From the NCBI GenBank assembly GCA_001801365.1, contig MGXL01000058.1, positions 384 through 6,856 on the forward strand: a DNA stretch of 6,473 nucleotides, given 5' to 3'. Source of the DNA: Gammaproteobacteria bacterium RBG_16_57_12 (GTDB taxonomy: Bacteria > Pseudomonadota > Gammaproteobacteria > RBG-16-57-12). The notes under the pieces were generated by a model, which was not told where the DNA came from, did not search any database, and saw only the letters and a program-made list of their open reading frames with translations. Position 1 is the stretch's first letter. Each line of letters starts with the position of its first letter. Shown one piece after another: positions 1 to 6,473 of the stretch. The position numbers were made by a program, and so were the translations under genes.

Positions 1-857
1 AAGGCATATACCGGGGCGCCGGCCTGCTCGGTAAGCCCATACAGGCCATCCCAGCCCAGCGGCATGGCCTGCGGGTGGCTGGCCGTCACCCGCACCGGTG
101 ACACCACAACAAAGTCCACTCCTATACGGCAGGCATGCCCCAGTTCGCGTGCATTGTGGCACGATGCGCCAACCCACTTATCCTTCACCAGCGGGCGCTG
201 CGCTAGAGACATCAGGCGTTCCGCCGTCAGATGCACGCCATCGGCATTCAATTCCATAACCAGCTCCGGCGCGGCATTGAGCAACAGCGTTGCCCCTCTG
301 GCCCGGCACAGACGTATCGCCTGTTCGGCCAGCGCGCGATAATCTCCATCACCGAGGGTCTTGGCACGTAACTGCACCAGGCGGATTCCCTGGTGCAAGG
401 CCGCATCCAGAGAGGCTAGGAACGGCGCGACTGCGCCAACCGGTTCCGGCGTGATCAGGTAACGGGCAGGCAAGCGCGCGGCTGCAACGATCGGCAGATT
501 GGCCGCGGGGAAGTGATAGTGCGCAAGATTCTCGGGCGCAACCCAGGCGATGGCCTGGCCTTCCCGCCCGATCGCGTGGCCGGCGAAGTCAATGACACGC
601 CAGACATCCAGTACGACCGACTGCTCCGGGTAATCATGGCGTATGCGTATCAGGGGGCGGGCCTGGGCCAGTGAGATACCCAGTTCTTCCTCCAGCTCCC
701 GGGACAAGGCGGCACGGATATCCTCACCTTGTTCCACTTTGCCGCCGGGAAATTCCCACAGACCGCCCTGATGGGCATCGGCACGGCGTTGTGAAATCAG
801 CACCTGACTGCGCTCGTTGCTGATAACGGCCACCGCGACATGCATCTCACGATTCAT
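1..857 (-). CDS. Nudix hydrolase (MutT-like) fused to a ThiE/TenI-like domain, partial at the 3' end
   Basis: Translating the minus strand from the ATG at 857 gives 285 residues with no stop before the window edge, so the C-terminus is missing (probably a few tens of residues, judging from the roughly 310 I recall for this fusion family). Residues 1-130 are a Nudix domain. The Nudix box spans residues 39-61 and is complete: G39, E45, then RELEEELGI at 53-61. MutT-type enzymes hydrolyse 8-oxo-dGTP and so clean the nucleotide pool in the cytoplasm; that substrate is inferred here. Residues about 132-285 form a thiamine-phosphate-synthase/TenI-like barrel (VQLRAK at 161-166, GVHL at 207-210, GASCH at 230-234, SHP at 260-262). 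The Mg-binding aspartates of true ThiE appear to be absent, so thiamine synthesis is doubtful. The start lies 7 bp after the argJ stop, which indicates an operon. No strong Shine-Dalgarno is visible; Met5 is an alternative start. The two-domain architecture is known in gammaproteobacteria next to argJ or secA. Confidence 0.93.
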   Translation of the reverse strand, partial: MNREMHVAVAVISNERSQVLISQRRADAHQGGLWEFPGGKVEQGEDIRAALSRELEEELGISLAQARPLIRIRHDYPEQSVVLDVWRVIDFAGHAIGREGQAIAWVAPENLAHYHFPAANLPIVAAARLPARYLITPEPVGAVAPFLASLDAALHQGIRLVQLRAKTLGDGDYRALAEQAIRLCRARGATLLLNAAPELVMELNADGVHLTAERLMSLAQRPLVKDKWVGASCHNARELGHACRIGVDFVVVSPVRVTASHPQAMPLGWDGLYGLTEQAGAPVYA

Positions 858-864
858 TTTGTTG

Positions 865-2085
865 TCATGTGCGATATTCGGCGTTGATGCGCACATAGTC
901 ATAGGAAAAATCACAGGTCCATACCTGCACGCTCTGGTTACCACGTCCCAGTTGTACACGGATAGTGATCTCCTCGCGCTTCATCACCGTCTGTCCCTGC
1001 GCCTCGGTATAGCGTGGGTCCCGACCGCCCCCACTGACAATACACACCTCGTCGAGATGGACATTGACACGATCCAGGTCCAGATCGGCCAAGCCCGAGC
1101 GTCCAATGGCGGCCAGAATACGTCCCCAGTTGGGATCACTGGCGAAGAAGGCGGTCTTCACCAGGGGGGAATGGGCGATACTATAGGCCACCGCTTCACA
1201 TTCCTGCTCGCTGCCACCTTCGTTGACCTCAATCGTGATGAACTTGGTAGCTCCCTCACCATCGCGAATGATTTTCTGCGCCAACTCCTTACACACCTCG
1301 GTTACCACGGCACAGAGCTGGCGAAAAGCGACACTGGCAGAATCGTCGATAATCGGCAGGCCGGACTGACCAGAGGCCATCAGCACGCAGGCATCATTGG
1401 TGGAGGTATCGCCGTCGACCGTAATGTGATTGAACGACTGCTGCACCGCCCGAACAAGACAGTGCTGCAACAGTGATTGGGTGACGGCGGCATCGGTCGC
1501 GATAAAGGCCAGCATGGTCGCCATATCCGGGCGGATCATGCCAGAACCCTTGGCAATGCCGGTCACGGTGACCGGGCAGCCATTGATCTCGATCTGCCGC
1601 GAGGCGCCCTTGGGCGCCGTATCCGTGGTCATGATGCCCCAGGCGGCATCCTCCCAGCCATCTTCATCCAGCCTGGTATAGGCCGACGGAATCGCGGCGG
1701 TGATTTTTTCCGCCGGCAAAGGCTCGCCGATCACCCCGGTGGAAAAGGGCAGCACCTGTTGCACCTTGCACCCGGACGCCTGCGCCACCGTCTCACAACA
1801 TTGCCCTGCCCGCACCAGACCGTCGTCACCGGTTCCGGCATTGGCATTGCCGGTATTAATCAGCAGCATCTTCGCTCTGGCCAGTGTAATATGTTCACGC
1901 GCCATGATCACCGGTGCAGCACAAAAGGCATTACGGGTAAATACCGCAGCACAGGTGGCTGTATCCGCAAGCGCGATCAACACCAGATCCCGGCGGTCCG
2001 GTTTTTTGATCCCCGCACACACCGTGCCCAGGCGCACGCCTTTGACCGGCTTCAGTTCCGGCAATCCTGGCAGTCCAACAGCCAT
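865..2085 (-). CDS. argJ: Bifunctional glutamate N-acetyltransferase / amino-acid N-acetyltransferase (ArgJ)
   Basis: A complete protein of 406 residues, the usual family length. ArgJ moves the acetyl group from N-acetylornithine to glutamate, recycling it in arginine biosynthesis, and many members can also use acetyl-CoA; it acts in the cytoplasm. The precursor cleaves itself before a threonine nucleophile, here T190 in the motif [10 protein letters not shown] (183-192), giving alpha and beta chains. The T116-G117 pair in STGVIG (115-120) matches the family's oxyanion-hole residues. Other hallmarks are DGDTSTND (224-231), ASDPNWGRI (315-323) and the C-terminal [15 protein letters not shown]. 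The frame is open for 20 more codons upstream, but the ATG at 2085 is preferred. It has GGAG 8 nt upstream, it begins with the typical [20 protein letters not shown], and the upstream extension shows no conservation that I recognise. Mono- versus bifunctional activity cannot be decided from sequence alone. The downstream Nudix fusion gene follows after 7 bp. Confidence 0.97.
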   Translation of the reverse strand: MAVGLPGLPELKPVKGVRLGTVCAGIKKPDRRDLVLIALADTATCAAVFTRNAFCAAPVIMAREHITLARAKMLLINTGNANAGTGDDGLVRAGQCCETVAQASGCKVQQVLPFSTGVIGEPLPAEKITAAIPSAYTRLDEDGWEDAAWGIMTTDTAPKGASRQIEINGCPVTVTGIAKGSGMIRPDMATMLAFIATDAAVTQSLLQHCLVRAVQQSFNHITVDGDTSTNDACVLMASGQSGLPIIDDSASVAFRQLCAVVTEVCKELAQKIIRDGEGATKFITIEVNEGGSEQECEAVAYSIAHSPLVKTAFFASDPNWGRILAAIGRSGLADLDLDRVNVHLDEVCIVSGGGRDPRYTEAQGQTVMKREEITIRVQLGRGNQSVQVWTCDFSYDYVRINAEYRT

Positions 2086-2093
2086 ATCAATAT

Positions 2094-2097
2094 CTCC
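2094..2097 (-). promoter_or_regulatory. Shine-Dalgarno of argJ that decides its start
   Basis: On the minus strand GGAG lies 8 nt before the ATG at 2085. It supports this internal ATG over the longer open frame that begins at 2145. Confidence 0.7.
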
Positions 2098-2179
2098 ACG
2101 AATAGGATTTCGAGGCCCCCATATTACTGATAGGTACGGCGCCATGCCATATAGTGTAATTTTATATTCGATCGAGAGT

Positions 2180-2188
2180 TGTTATGAT
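2180..2188 (+). promoter_or_regulatory. Extended -10 promoter element for the cytochrome gene
   Basis: TGTTATGAT is a TGn extension followed by TATGAT, which matches 5 of 6 bases of the sigma-70 -10 box. Only a poor -35 (TTTTAT at 2160-2165, 17 bp upstream) is present, which is common for extended -10 promoters. Transcription would start near 2195, giving a leader of about 24 nt before the ATG at 2219. Inferred from sequence only. Confidence 0.5.
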
Positions 2189-2203
2189 TAAAGCGGAATA
2201 ACA
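2180..2203. repeat. Inverted repeat TGTTAT-N12-ATAACA over the promoter
   Basis: Perfect 6-bp arms at 2180-2185 and 2198-2203 flank 12 bp. The left arm overlaps the extended -10 element and the right arm covers the predicted transcription start. That placement would suit a repressor operator for the cytochrome gene, but a 6-bp inverted repeat in AT-rich DNA can arise by chance. Confidence 0.3.
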
Positions 2204-2218
2204 CAGGGGCATCCAGAC

Positions 2219-2524
2219 ATGAACAGACGAGTTCTTATCAGCACACTTTTCATACTGTACGTCACTATTCTGACGGGTTGCCAGTCCTTGCCAGAGTCGG
2301 ATTCCAAAAATGCAAAACTCTATGTCGCTAAATGCAGTGGCTGTCACAAGGCCCCCAGCCCTGCAGATCACCCCTACAAGTTATGGGATCGCCTGTTCAC
2401 CATGATGGAACGCGGCTACCAGCATCCGGACATGCCGCCACTCAGTCAGAAAGAATGGCTGACCATACGCGAGTATTTTCAAAAGTACGCCCTGCCTGAT
2501 CCGGAGAATCCATCAAAGCCATAG
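2219..2524 (+). CDS. Small lipoprotein c-type cytochrome (single heme)
   Basis: A complete 101-residue protein. Residues 1-21 form a lipoprotein signal peptide: basic MNRR, a hydrophobic stretch, then lipobox LTGC with C21 as the lipidated cysteine. The mature protein would be exported by Sec and anchored to a membrane on the periplasmic side. One heme-binding site CSGCH lies at 39-43, with H43 as the first iron ligand. M72 in the DMPPLS segment (71-76) is the likely second ligand, as in class I cytochromes. The C-terminal part (EWLTIREYFQKY) resembles the final helix of small cytochrome c domains. AGGGG at 2205-2209, 9 nt before the ATG, is a plausible ribosome site. A role in electron transfer is likely but the partner is unknown. 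The gene stands alone, divergent from argJ and convergent with secA, in a place where these conserved genes are usually closer together. No named family is claimed. Confidence 0.88.
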   Translation: MNRRVLISTLFILYVTILTGCQSLPESDSKNAKLYVAKCSGCHKAPSPADHPYKLWDRLFTMMERGYQHPDMPPLSQKEWLTIREYFQKYALPDPENPSKP

Positions 2525-2552
2525 CGCATGTCTCAGGCGAGTTCGCCATGAC
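2525..2552. terminator. Possible weak two-way terminator between the cytochrome gene and secA
   Basis: The two genes converge with only 8 bp between their stop codons. GGCGA-GT-TCGCC at 2537-2548 can pair, flanked by TGTC (2529-2532) and GACA (2551-2554), which can extend the stem past mismatches. The stem lies inside the last codons of secA and has no T-run on either side, so it is at best a weak terminator. Confidence 0.2.
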
Positions 2553-5244
2553 AATGCTTATATTTTTTCCCTGAGCCGCAGGGGCAGGGTTCATTGCGGC
2601 CGACCTTGCGCTCCTGCCGTACAAAGGGTTCGGCTGGCTGGGCACCCTGGTCATTTTTCTCCGACTCGCCCTCGGTCATGGCCGATGCCTGCTCGTGGGT
2701 ATATTGCACCTTGGCAGGTGGCCGGCGCTGTGCCTCGATAGCCTCGACATCTTCCTCGGCACGCACCTGGACGCGCGCCAGAATCTTGATCACGTCAAAG
2801 CGCATGTTATCCAGCATGCGCGAAAACAACTCGAAGGCCTCGCGCTTATATTCCTGTTTCGGATTCTTTTGCGCATAGCCGCGCAAATGAATGCCCTGGC
2901 GCAGATAATCCATCGCCGCCAGATGTTCTTTCCAGGCGCTGTCCAGCACCTGTAACATCACGGCCTTTTCGAAATGGCGTATAACCTCGGCGCCGGCCTG
3001 GACCTCCTTGGCGGCGTAGGCCTGTTCCATCTGCTCCAGGATGCGCTGGCGCAGGGTCTCTTCATGCAGCGTGTCGTCGCTGTCCAGCCAGTGCCGGATA
3101 TCGACATGCAGCGCCAATTCGCTCTGCAAGGCCTCCTGCAGCCCCGGGATATCCCACTGCTCTTCCAGGCTCTGCGGCGGAATAAACCCGTTGATCATTT
3201 CATTGAGGACTTCCCCGCGCATGGACCTGATGGTCTCCACAACATCCGCCGCCGCCATCAGATCATCGCGCTGGCGATAAACCACCTTGCGCTGGTCGTT
3301 GGCCACGTCATCGTATTCCAGCAGCTGTTTGCGAATATCGAAGTTATGTCCTTCGACCTTGCGCTGGGCGTTTTCGATGGCCCGGCTCACCCAGGGATGT
3401 TCGATGGCCTCGCCTTCCTGCATGCCGAGTTTCTGCATCAGTGCGGCGACACGCTCCGAGGCAAAGATCCGCATCAGGTTGTCACGCAGTGACACATAAA
3501 AGCGGCTTGAGCCAGGATCGCCCTGACGCCCGGACCGGCCACGCAACTGGTTGTCAACACGTCTTGATTCATGACGCTCGGTACCGATGACATGCAAACC
3601 ACCGCTCTCGATCACCTGGGCATGACGTTTGTGCCAGTCCTCGCGCACCCGGGTCTTGGCCGCCTCGTCGGCGGTTTCACCCAGGGCCGTCAACTCAACC
3701 TCCAGATTACCACCCAGAACTATATCGGTTCCACGACCGGCCATGTTGGTGGCAATAGTCACAGCACCGGGCATACCGGCCATGGCGATTATCTCTGCCT
3801 CGCGCTGATGCTGCTTGGCATTCAGAACCTCGTGCCTGATTCTCTCTTTGTTGAGCATTTCGGAAATCCGTTCCGAGACTTCTACCGATGCGGTACCCAC
3901 CAGCGCTGGCTGTTTGCGTTCCTGACAGTCCTTGATATCCTGAATCACGGCATGGAGTTTTTCCTGTTCGGTCAGAAATACCAGATCGCCATAATCGCTG
4001 CGGCAGACAGGCATATGCGTCGGAATCACCACCACTTCCAGACCATAGATTTGCTGGAACTCATAAGCCTCGGTATCCGCGGTACCCGTCATGCCTGAAA
4101 GTTTTGCATAGAGCCGGAAGTAATTCTGGAAGGTGATCGATGCCAGTGTCTGATTTTCCCGTTGAATCGGCACTCCTTCCTTGGCTTCGATCGCCTGATG
4201 CAGACCCTCGCTCCAGCGCCGGCCTTCCATGGTGCGGCCGGTGAATTCATCGATGATGACAATGCCATTATTGCGCACCAGATAATCCACGTTGCACTGG
4301 AACAGGGTATGCGCGCGCAGCGCGGCATTGAGGTGATGCATCAGATTGATATTGGCCGCATCGTACAGGCTGGCGCCTTCCTCGAGCAGTCCCATTTCCG
4401 TCATCAGCCCTTCGACATGCTCATGGCCCTGTTCGGAAATAAAAACCTGCCGCACCTTCTCGTCGACATAATAATCGCCTTCACTCTCCTCGGTCTCCTG
4501 GCGAACCAGCCGGGGCGCCAGCTGATTGAGCTTGAGATAGAGCTCGGTATTCCCGTCCGTGGGTCCGGAGATGATCAGCGGGGTGCGCGCCTCGTCGATC
4601 AGGATGGAATCCACTTCGTCGACGATGGCAAAACCCAGCCCACGCTGCACCTTGTCATCGATGCTGAAGGCCATGTTATCGCGCAGATAATCAAAACCAT
4701 ATTCATTGTTGGTGCCATAGGTAATATCGGCCTGGTAGGCCGCACGCTTGTCTTCCGGCACCTGGCTGGACAGAATCACCCCGGTACTCATTCCCAGGAA
4801 GCCATAGATACGCCCCATCCACTGCGCATCGCGTTGCGCCAGATAATCATTGACGGTGATGACATGGACGCCCTTGCCCGTCAGGGCATTGAGATAGGCC
4901 GGGAGGGTTGCCACCAGGGTCTTGCCCTCACCGGTGCGCATTTCCGCAATCTTGCCGTCATTCAGCACTAGGCCACCGATGAGCTGGACATCATAATGGC
5001 GCATGCCGAGCACGCGTTTGCTGGCCTCGCGCACCACGGCAAAGGCCTCGGGTATCAGTTCATTCAGGGCTGTTCCGGTAGCGAGACGTTGGCGGAACTC
5101 GGCGGTTTTGGCCCGCAAGGCATCATCCGTGAGTTCTTCCATCGCCGGCTCGTGCACATTGATCTGCGTAACCATCTTTTGCATACGCTTGATCAGCCGC
5201 TCATTTCGGCTGCCGAAAATCTTGCTCAGAAACGTACTAACCAT
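2533..5244 (-). CDS. secA: Preprotein translocase ATPase subunit SecA
   Basis: A complete 903-residue protein, about the length of E. coli SecA (901). SecA drives preproteins through the SecYEG channel with ATP and works at the cytoplasmic face of the inner membrane. Walker A MRTGEGKT is at 102-109 (K108) and Walker B VDEVD at 208-212, both at E. coli numbering. The preprotein-binding region follows at about 220-370. The second motor domain carries [14 protein letters not shown] (499-512) and [16 protein letters not shown] (566-581). The helical scaffold and wing fill about 610-830. After a variable linker, the C-terminal zinc site [13 protein letters not shown] has C887, C889, C898 and H899, the SecB- and lipid-binding tail. 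An in-frame TGA two codons before the ATG at 5244 rules out a longer start. No good Shine-Dalgarno precedes it (GAAG sits only 1 nt away), which would fit regulated translation. The gene lies downstream of the M23 peptidase on the same strand. Confidence 0.99.
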   Translation of the reverse strand: MVSTFLSKIFGSRNERLIKRMQKMVTQINVHEPAMEELTDDALRAKTAEFRQRLATGTALNELIPEAFAVVREASKRVLGMRHYDVQLIGGLVLNDGKIAEMRTGEGKTLVATLPAYLNALTGKGVHVITVNDYLAQRDAQWMGRIYGFLGMSTGVILSSQVPEDKRAAYQADITYGTNNEYGFDYLRDNMAFSIDDKVQRGLGFAIVDEVDSILIDEARTPLIISGPTDGNTELYLKLNQLAPRLVRQETEESEGDYYVDEKVRQVFISEQGHEHVEGLMTEMGLLEEGASLYDAANINLMHHLNAALRAHTLFQCNVDYLVRNNGIVIIDEFTGRTMEGRRWSEGLHQAIEAKEGVPIQRENQTLASITFQNYFRLYAKLSGMTGTADTEAYEFQQIYGLEVVVIPTHMPVCRSDYGDLVFLTEQEKLHAVIQDIKDCQERKQPALVGTASVEVSERISEMLNKERIRHEVLNAKQHQREAEIIAMAGMPGAVTIATNMAGRGTDIVLGGNLEVELTALGETADEAAKTRVREDWHKRHAQVIESGGLHVIGTERHESRRVDNQLRGRSGRQGDPGSSRFYVSLRDNLMRIFASERVAALMQKLGMQEGEAIEHPWVSRAIENAQRKVEGHNFDIRKQLLEYDDVANDQRKVVYRQRDDLMAAADVVETIRSMRGEVLNEMINGFIPPQSLEEQWDIPGLQEALQSELALHVDIRHWLDSDDTLHEETLRQRILEQMEQAYAAKEVQAGAEVIRHFEKAVMLQVLDSAWKEHLAAMDYLRQGIHLRGYAQKNPKQEYKREAFELFSRMLDNMRFDVIKILARVQVRAEEDVEAIEAQRRPPAKVQYTHEQASAMTEGESEKNDQGAQPAEPFVRQERKVGRNEPCPCGSGKKYKHCHGELA

Positions 5245-5263
5245 ACTTCACAATCCAGTGGGG

Positions 5264-5308
5264 AAAATAAAAAACAGCGACACGTTCCCGTGAATCTCAC
5301 AGGAAACG
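5264..5308 (-). terminator. Hairpin plus T-rich tract in the secA leader (terminator or attenuator candidate)
   Basis: On the minus strand, CGTTTCC (5308-5302) pairs with GGGAACG (5289-5283), and GTGA (5300-5297) pairs with TCAC (5293-5290). This gives an 11-pair stem with one bulged T, one G-T pair and a 3-nt loop. TTTTTTATTTT follows at 5274-5264. The gap of 8 nt between stem and T-run is longer than in a classic intrinsic terminator. The structure ends about 20 nt before the secA ATG, so full termination would silence secA read-through from the M23 gene. Partial termination, an RNA-stability element or a translation control hairpin are alternatives. Confidence 0.5.
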
Positions 5309-5316
5309 CAGACGGA

Positions 5317-5325
5317 AGTGTATCA
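5317..5325 (-). promoter_or_regulatory. Possible extended -10 promoter for secA
   Basis: TGATACACT on the minus strand is a TGn extension plus TACACT (4 of 6 matches). No convincing -35 is seen at the expected distance. A start near 5310 would put the leader hairpin at the very 5' end of a secA transcript of its own. Weak evidence. Confidence 0.25.
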
Positions 5326-5345
5326 TTGAGCGGCTTGGGAGGGTA

Positions 5346-6269
5346 TCACCGGGAGGCAATATATCGCATCGGATCTACGGCACGGCCATTATGCCACACC
5401 TCGAGATGCACATGTGGTCCGGTAGAGCGGCCGGATGAACCCATCAACGCGATCCTTTCATCCTTTTTGATGGTCTGTCCTACCTTGACCAATATCTCCT
5501 TGTTATGTCCATAGCGGGTGGTATAGCCATCACCGTGATTGATTTCCACCAGATTGCCATAACCGAAACGCTTGTCTGCCCATGTCACGATACCCGAACC
5601 AAGCGCGAGCACATCGCTGCCTTCCTTGCCGGCAAAATCCACCCCTTGATGCATTTCTTTCTGCCCGGTAAACGGATCGGCACGGATGCCAAAGTACGAG
5701 GATATCCAGCCGCTGATAATCGGGCGGCCGGATGGTACGACTTCATTATAGACATTGCGATTCATCAACAGACTGCTCAATGCACCCATCTGATGATCGC
5801 GGTCTTTGAGTTGACGCTCCAGGCTCTCCAGGGAAGTGAGAAAATCCATCACGCCGATTTGTTGACGCCAATCGGATTCGGAAGGACCGCCCTGTGCCGG
5901 GGGATTTTCAAAATCAAACTCCCCTTTGTCCAGGCCCGCCTCGTCAGTGAGGCGCTGCCCCAGGGCATCCAGCCGGATGATGTGCCCCTGCAATTGTCCC
6001 AGGCGCATTGCCAGGGCACTGAGGCTGTGCTGGGCCTGCTGCTTGGCCTCGGCCAGATCCTGCCGGTACCTCACAGCCTCGGAGTCCCACCGTGCCTGCA
6101 TTTCCGCCGGGGGCACTTCACCGTGTAGTTGTCCCCACTGAAAGCCGGCATAGACCAAGGCCAACGGCCCCAGCACCATGAACAGCGCCCCCAAGGCCAG
6201 CAGCTTCACCCGGCTGAGATGGATATTGGCCTGATTCGCCTGACTATTTCTTATCAGTATGATGTTCAT
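5346..6269 (-). CDS. Membrane-anchored LytM/M23 family zinc metallopeptidase
   Basis: A complete 307-residue protein. Residues 1-20 are cytoplasmic, about 21-43 is one hydrophobic membrane segment (VKLLALGALF onward), and about 60-110 is rich in A, Q, E, L and R and looks coiled-coil. After a linker, residues about 180-307 form a LytM domain. The zinc ligands H207 and D211 (HQGVD) and H288 are present, as are the catalytic H255 (RYGH) and H286 (GPHVHLE). The protein should therefore be an active peptidoglycan endopeptidase facing the periplasm, cutting peptide cross-bridges; it is not a degenerate activator of the EnvC/NlpD kind. AAGGA lies 12 nt before the ATG at 6269, a slightly long spacing. 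The gene sits directly upstream of secA, the place taken by secM in E. coli, and is divergent from dciA. The segment 188-199 resembles the SecM arrest motif (see findings). The exact physiological substrate cannot be told from sequence. Confidence 0.94.
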   Translation of the reverse strand: MNIILIRNSQANQANIHLSRVKLLALGALFMVLGPLALVYAGFQWGQLHGEVPPAEMQARWDSEAVRYRQDLAEAKQQAQHSLSALAMRLGQLQGHIIRLDALGQRLTDEAGLDKGEFDFENPPAQGGPSESDWRQQIGVMDFLTSLESLERQLKDRDHQMGALSSLLMNRNVYNEVVPSGRPIISGWISSYFGIRADPFTGQKEMHQGVDFAGKEGSDVLALGSGIVTWADKRFGYGNLVEINHGDGYTTRYGHNKEILVKVGQTIKKDERIALMGSSGRSTGPHVHLEVWHNGRAVDPMRYIASR

Positions 6270-6298
6270 ATCTGATTATTTTCCTTAAGTTTCATCAT
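6266..6298 (-). CDS. Possible 10-codon upstream ORF overlapping the M23 gene start
   Basis: The minus strand reads MMKLKENNQI and stops at a TGA that overlaps the M23 start codon as ATGA. The AAGGA ribosome site of the M23 gene lies inside it. Such an overlap could couple translation, but this frame has no good ribosome site of its own and may be chance. Confidence 0.15.
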   Translation of the reverse strand: MMKLKENNQI

Positions 6299-6315
6299 CC
6301 TATGGCTATACTTTT

Positions 6316-6344
6316 TTGAATACTGGCACAAGTGATGGCATTAT
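6316..6344 (+). promoter_or_regulatory. Candidate sigma-70 promoter for dciA
   Basis: TTGAAT (6316-6321, 4 of 6) and CATTAT (6339-6344, 4 of 6) are separated by exactly 17 bp, with a TGG extension just before the -10 box. Transcription would begin near 6351, about 22 nt before the dciA ATG. Confidence 0.45.
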
Positions 6345-6345
6345 A
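6340..6345 (-). promoter_or_regulatory. Consensus -10 box for the M23 peptidase gene
   Basis: The minus strand reads TATAAT, a perfect -10 match. The -35 region 17 bp upstream (TTCAGG, 6368-6363) matches only 3 of 6. The start would be near 6333, leaving a leader of about 64 nt. It overlaps the plus-strand -10 candidate, so the two promoters may compete. Confidence 0.45.
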
Positions 6346-6372
6346 GGGATTATCGGCAACGACCTGAAAATC

Positions 6373-6473
6373 ATGACCAAATTAACCCAGTCCATCGAGA
6401 CCATACTTAGAGGGGCCTCCGGCGAGCACCTGCCGCGCCTGATCCAGCGTGCCCAGCGACTCCATGAAATCAG
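6373..6473 (+). CDS. dciA: DUF721 / DciA family protein, N-terminal part only
   Basis: From the ATG at 6373 the frame stays open to the right edge: 33 residues beginning MTKLTQSIETILRGASG and continuing with LPRLIQRAQRLHEI. This pattern (LLRG-like turn, then a helix with L-x-R-A-x-x-L) matches the start of gammaproteobacterial DUF721 proteins that are encoded beside the M23 gene and lpxC. DciA is the loader or operator of the replicative helicase DnaB in most bacteria that lack DnaC. Its presence suggests an organism without the phage-derived DnaC of enterics. No strong Shine-Dalgarno is visible. The call rests on a short fragment plus position. Confidence 0.75.
   Translation, partial: MTKLTQSIETILRGASGEHLPRLIQRAQRLHEI

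Larger units (their letters stand above)
2086..2218. promoter_or_regulatory. Divergent control region between argJ and the cytochrome gene
   Basis: This 133-bp interval is clearly richer in A and T than the flanking genes and must carry the promoters of two divergent units. For argJ on the minus strand the best pair I can see is ATGGCA (2150-2145) and TAATAT (2126-2121), with an 18-bp spacer and 4 of 6 matches at each box; this is weak. An 8-bp palindrome TCGATCGA lies at 2168-2175. I searched for an ArgR box and saw no convincing match. Confidence 0.45.

Noticed and set aside
2086..2145. argJ starting 20 codons further upstream at 2145
   Set aside because: The upstream segment has no recognisable ArgJ sequence, while the ATG at 2085 has GGAG at 8 nt and gives the normal length and N-terminus.
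2086..2218. ArgR operator upstream of argJ
   Set aside because: AT-rich stretches at 2150-2170 loosely resemble half an ARG box, but no paired palindromic match to the consensus was found.
2162..2371. 69-codon minus-strand frame across the cytochrome promoter and signal peptide
   Set aside because: It overlaps the clear CSGCH lipoprotein gene on the other strand and would run through the divergent promoter region; its sequence resembles no family that I recognise.
4162..4971. Long open frame (269 codons) on the plus strand within secA
   Set aside because: It lies opposite highly conserved SecA motor-domain codons, shows no recognisable domain, and is the usual result of a GC-rich gene's codon pattern on the other strand. 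The same applies to the other plus-strand frames inside secA, argJ, the Nudix fusion and the M23 gene.
5297..5326. Nine-codon leader ORF (MIHFRLRFL) ahead of secA as a SecM replacement
   Set aside because: It has no ribosome site, no arrest-like sequence and no signal peptide, and a frame this short is expected by chance. Only its stop codon position inside the hairpin is suggestive.

Overview
The window is a stretch of chromosome from a gammaproteobacterium, GC-rich by eye. It holds the conserved cell-envelope and secretion neighbourhood that normally lies downstream of lpxC. The gene set (DUF721/DciA, M23 peptidase, secA, argJ, Nudix-ThiE fusion) is the order I recall from Pseudomonas and relatives. 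In E. coli the equivalent stretch is lpxC-secM-secA-mutT. The organism cannot be named from this sequence alone; a non-enteric gammaproteobacterium is the best reading. No mobile element, CRISPR array, tRNA or rRNA was seen.

Layout from left to right. (1) Minus strand, 1-857: a Nudix hydrolase fused to a ThiE/TenI-like domain, cut off by the left edge. (2) Minus, 865-2085: argJ, 7 bp upstream of the Nudix gene and almost certainly in one operon with it. (3) 2086-2218: an AT-richer divergent control region. (4) Plus, 2219-2524: a small lipoprotein mono-heme cytochrome c, inserted as a single gene between secA and argJ. (5) Minus, 2533-5244: full-length secA, tail to tail with the cytochrome gene (8 bp apart). 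(6) 5245-5345: a secA leader with a strong hairpin followed by a T-rich tract. (7) Minus, 5346-6269: a membrane-anchored LytM/M23 peptidase with all metal and catalytic residues. (8) 6270-6372: a divergent promoter region. (9) Plus, 6373-6473: the start of a dciA (DUF721) gene, cut off by the right edge.

How the genes relate. The M23 protein (cell-wall remodelling) and SecA (protein export) probably share a transcript, with the hairpin between them able to tune secA. ArgJ (arginine biosynthesis) and the Nudix fusion (nucleotide-pool cleaning) form a second unit. The cytochrome gene has its own promoter and is functionally unrelated.

The window is mostly conserved housekeeping sequence and I see no new defence or mobile system. 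The most interesting observation is that the M23 protein, directly upstream of secA, carries a segment matching the SecM arrest motif at 8 of 12 positions with identical spacing. SecM occupies the same gene position in E. coli. This may be chance, because part of the match is ordinary M23 consensus, but it suggests a testable origin for SecM.
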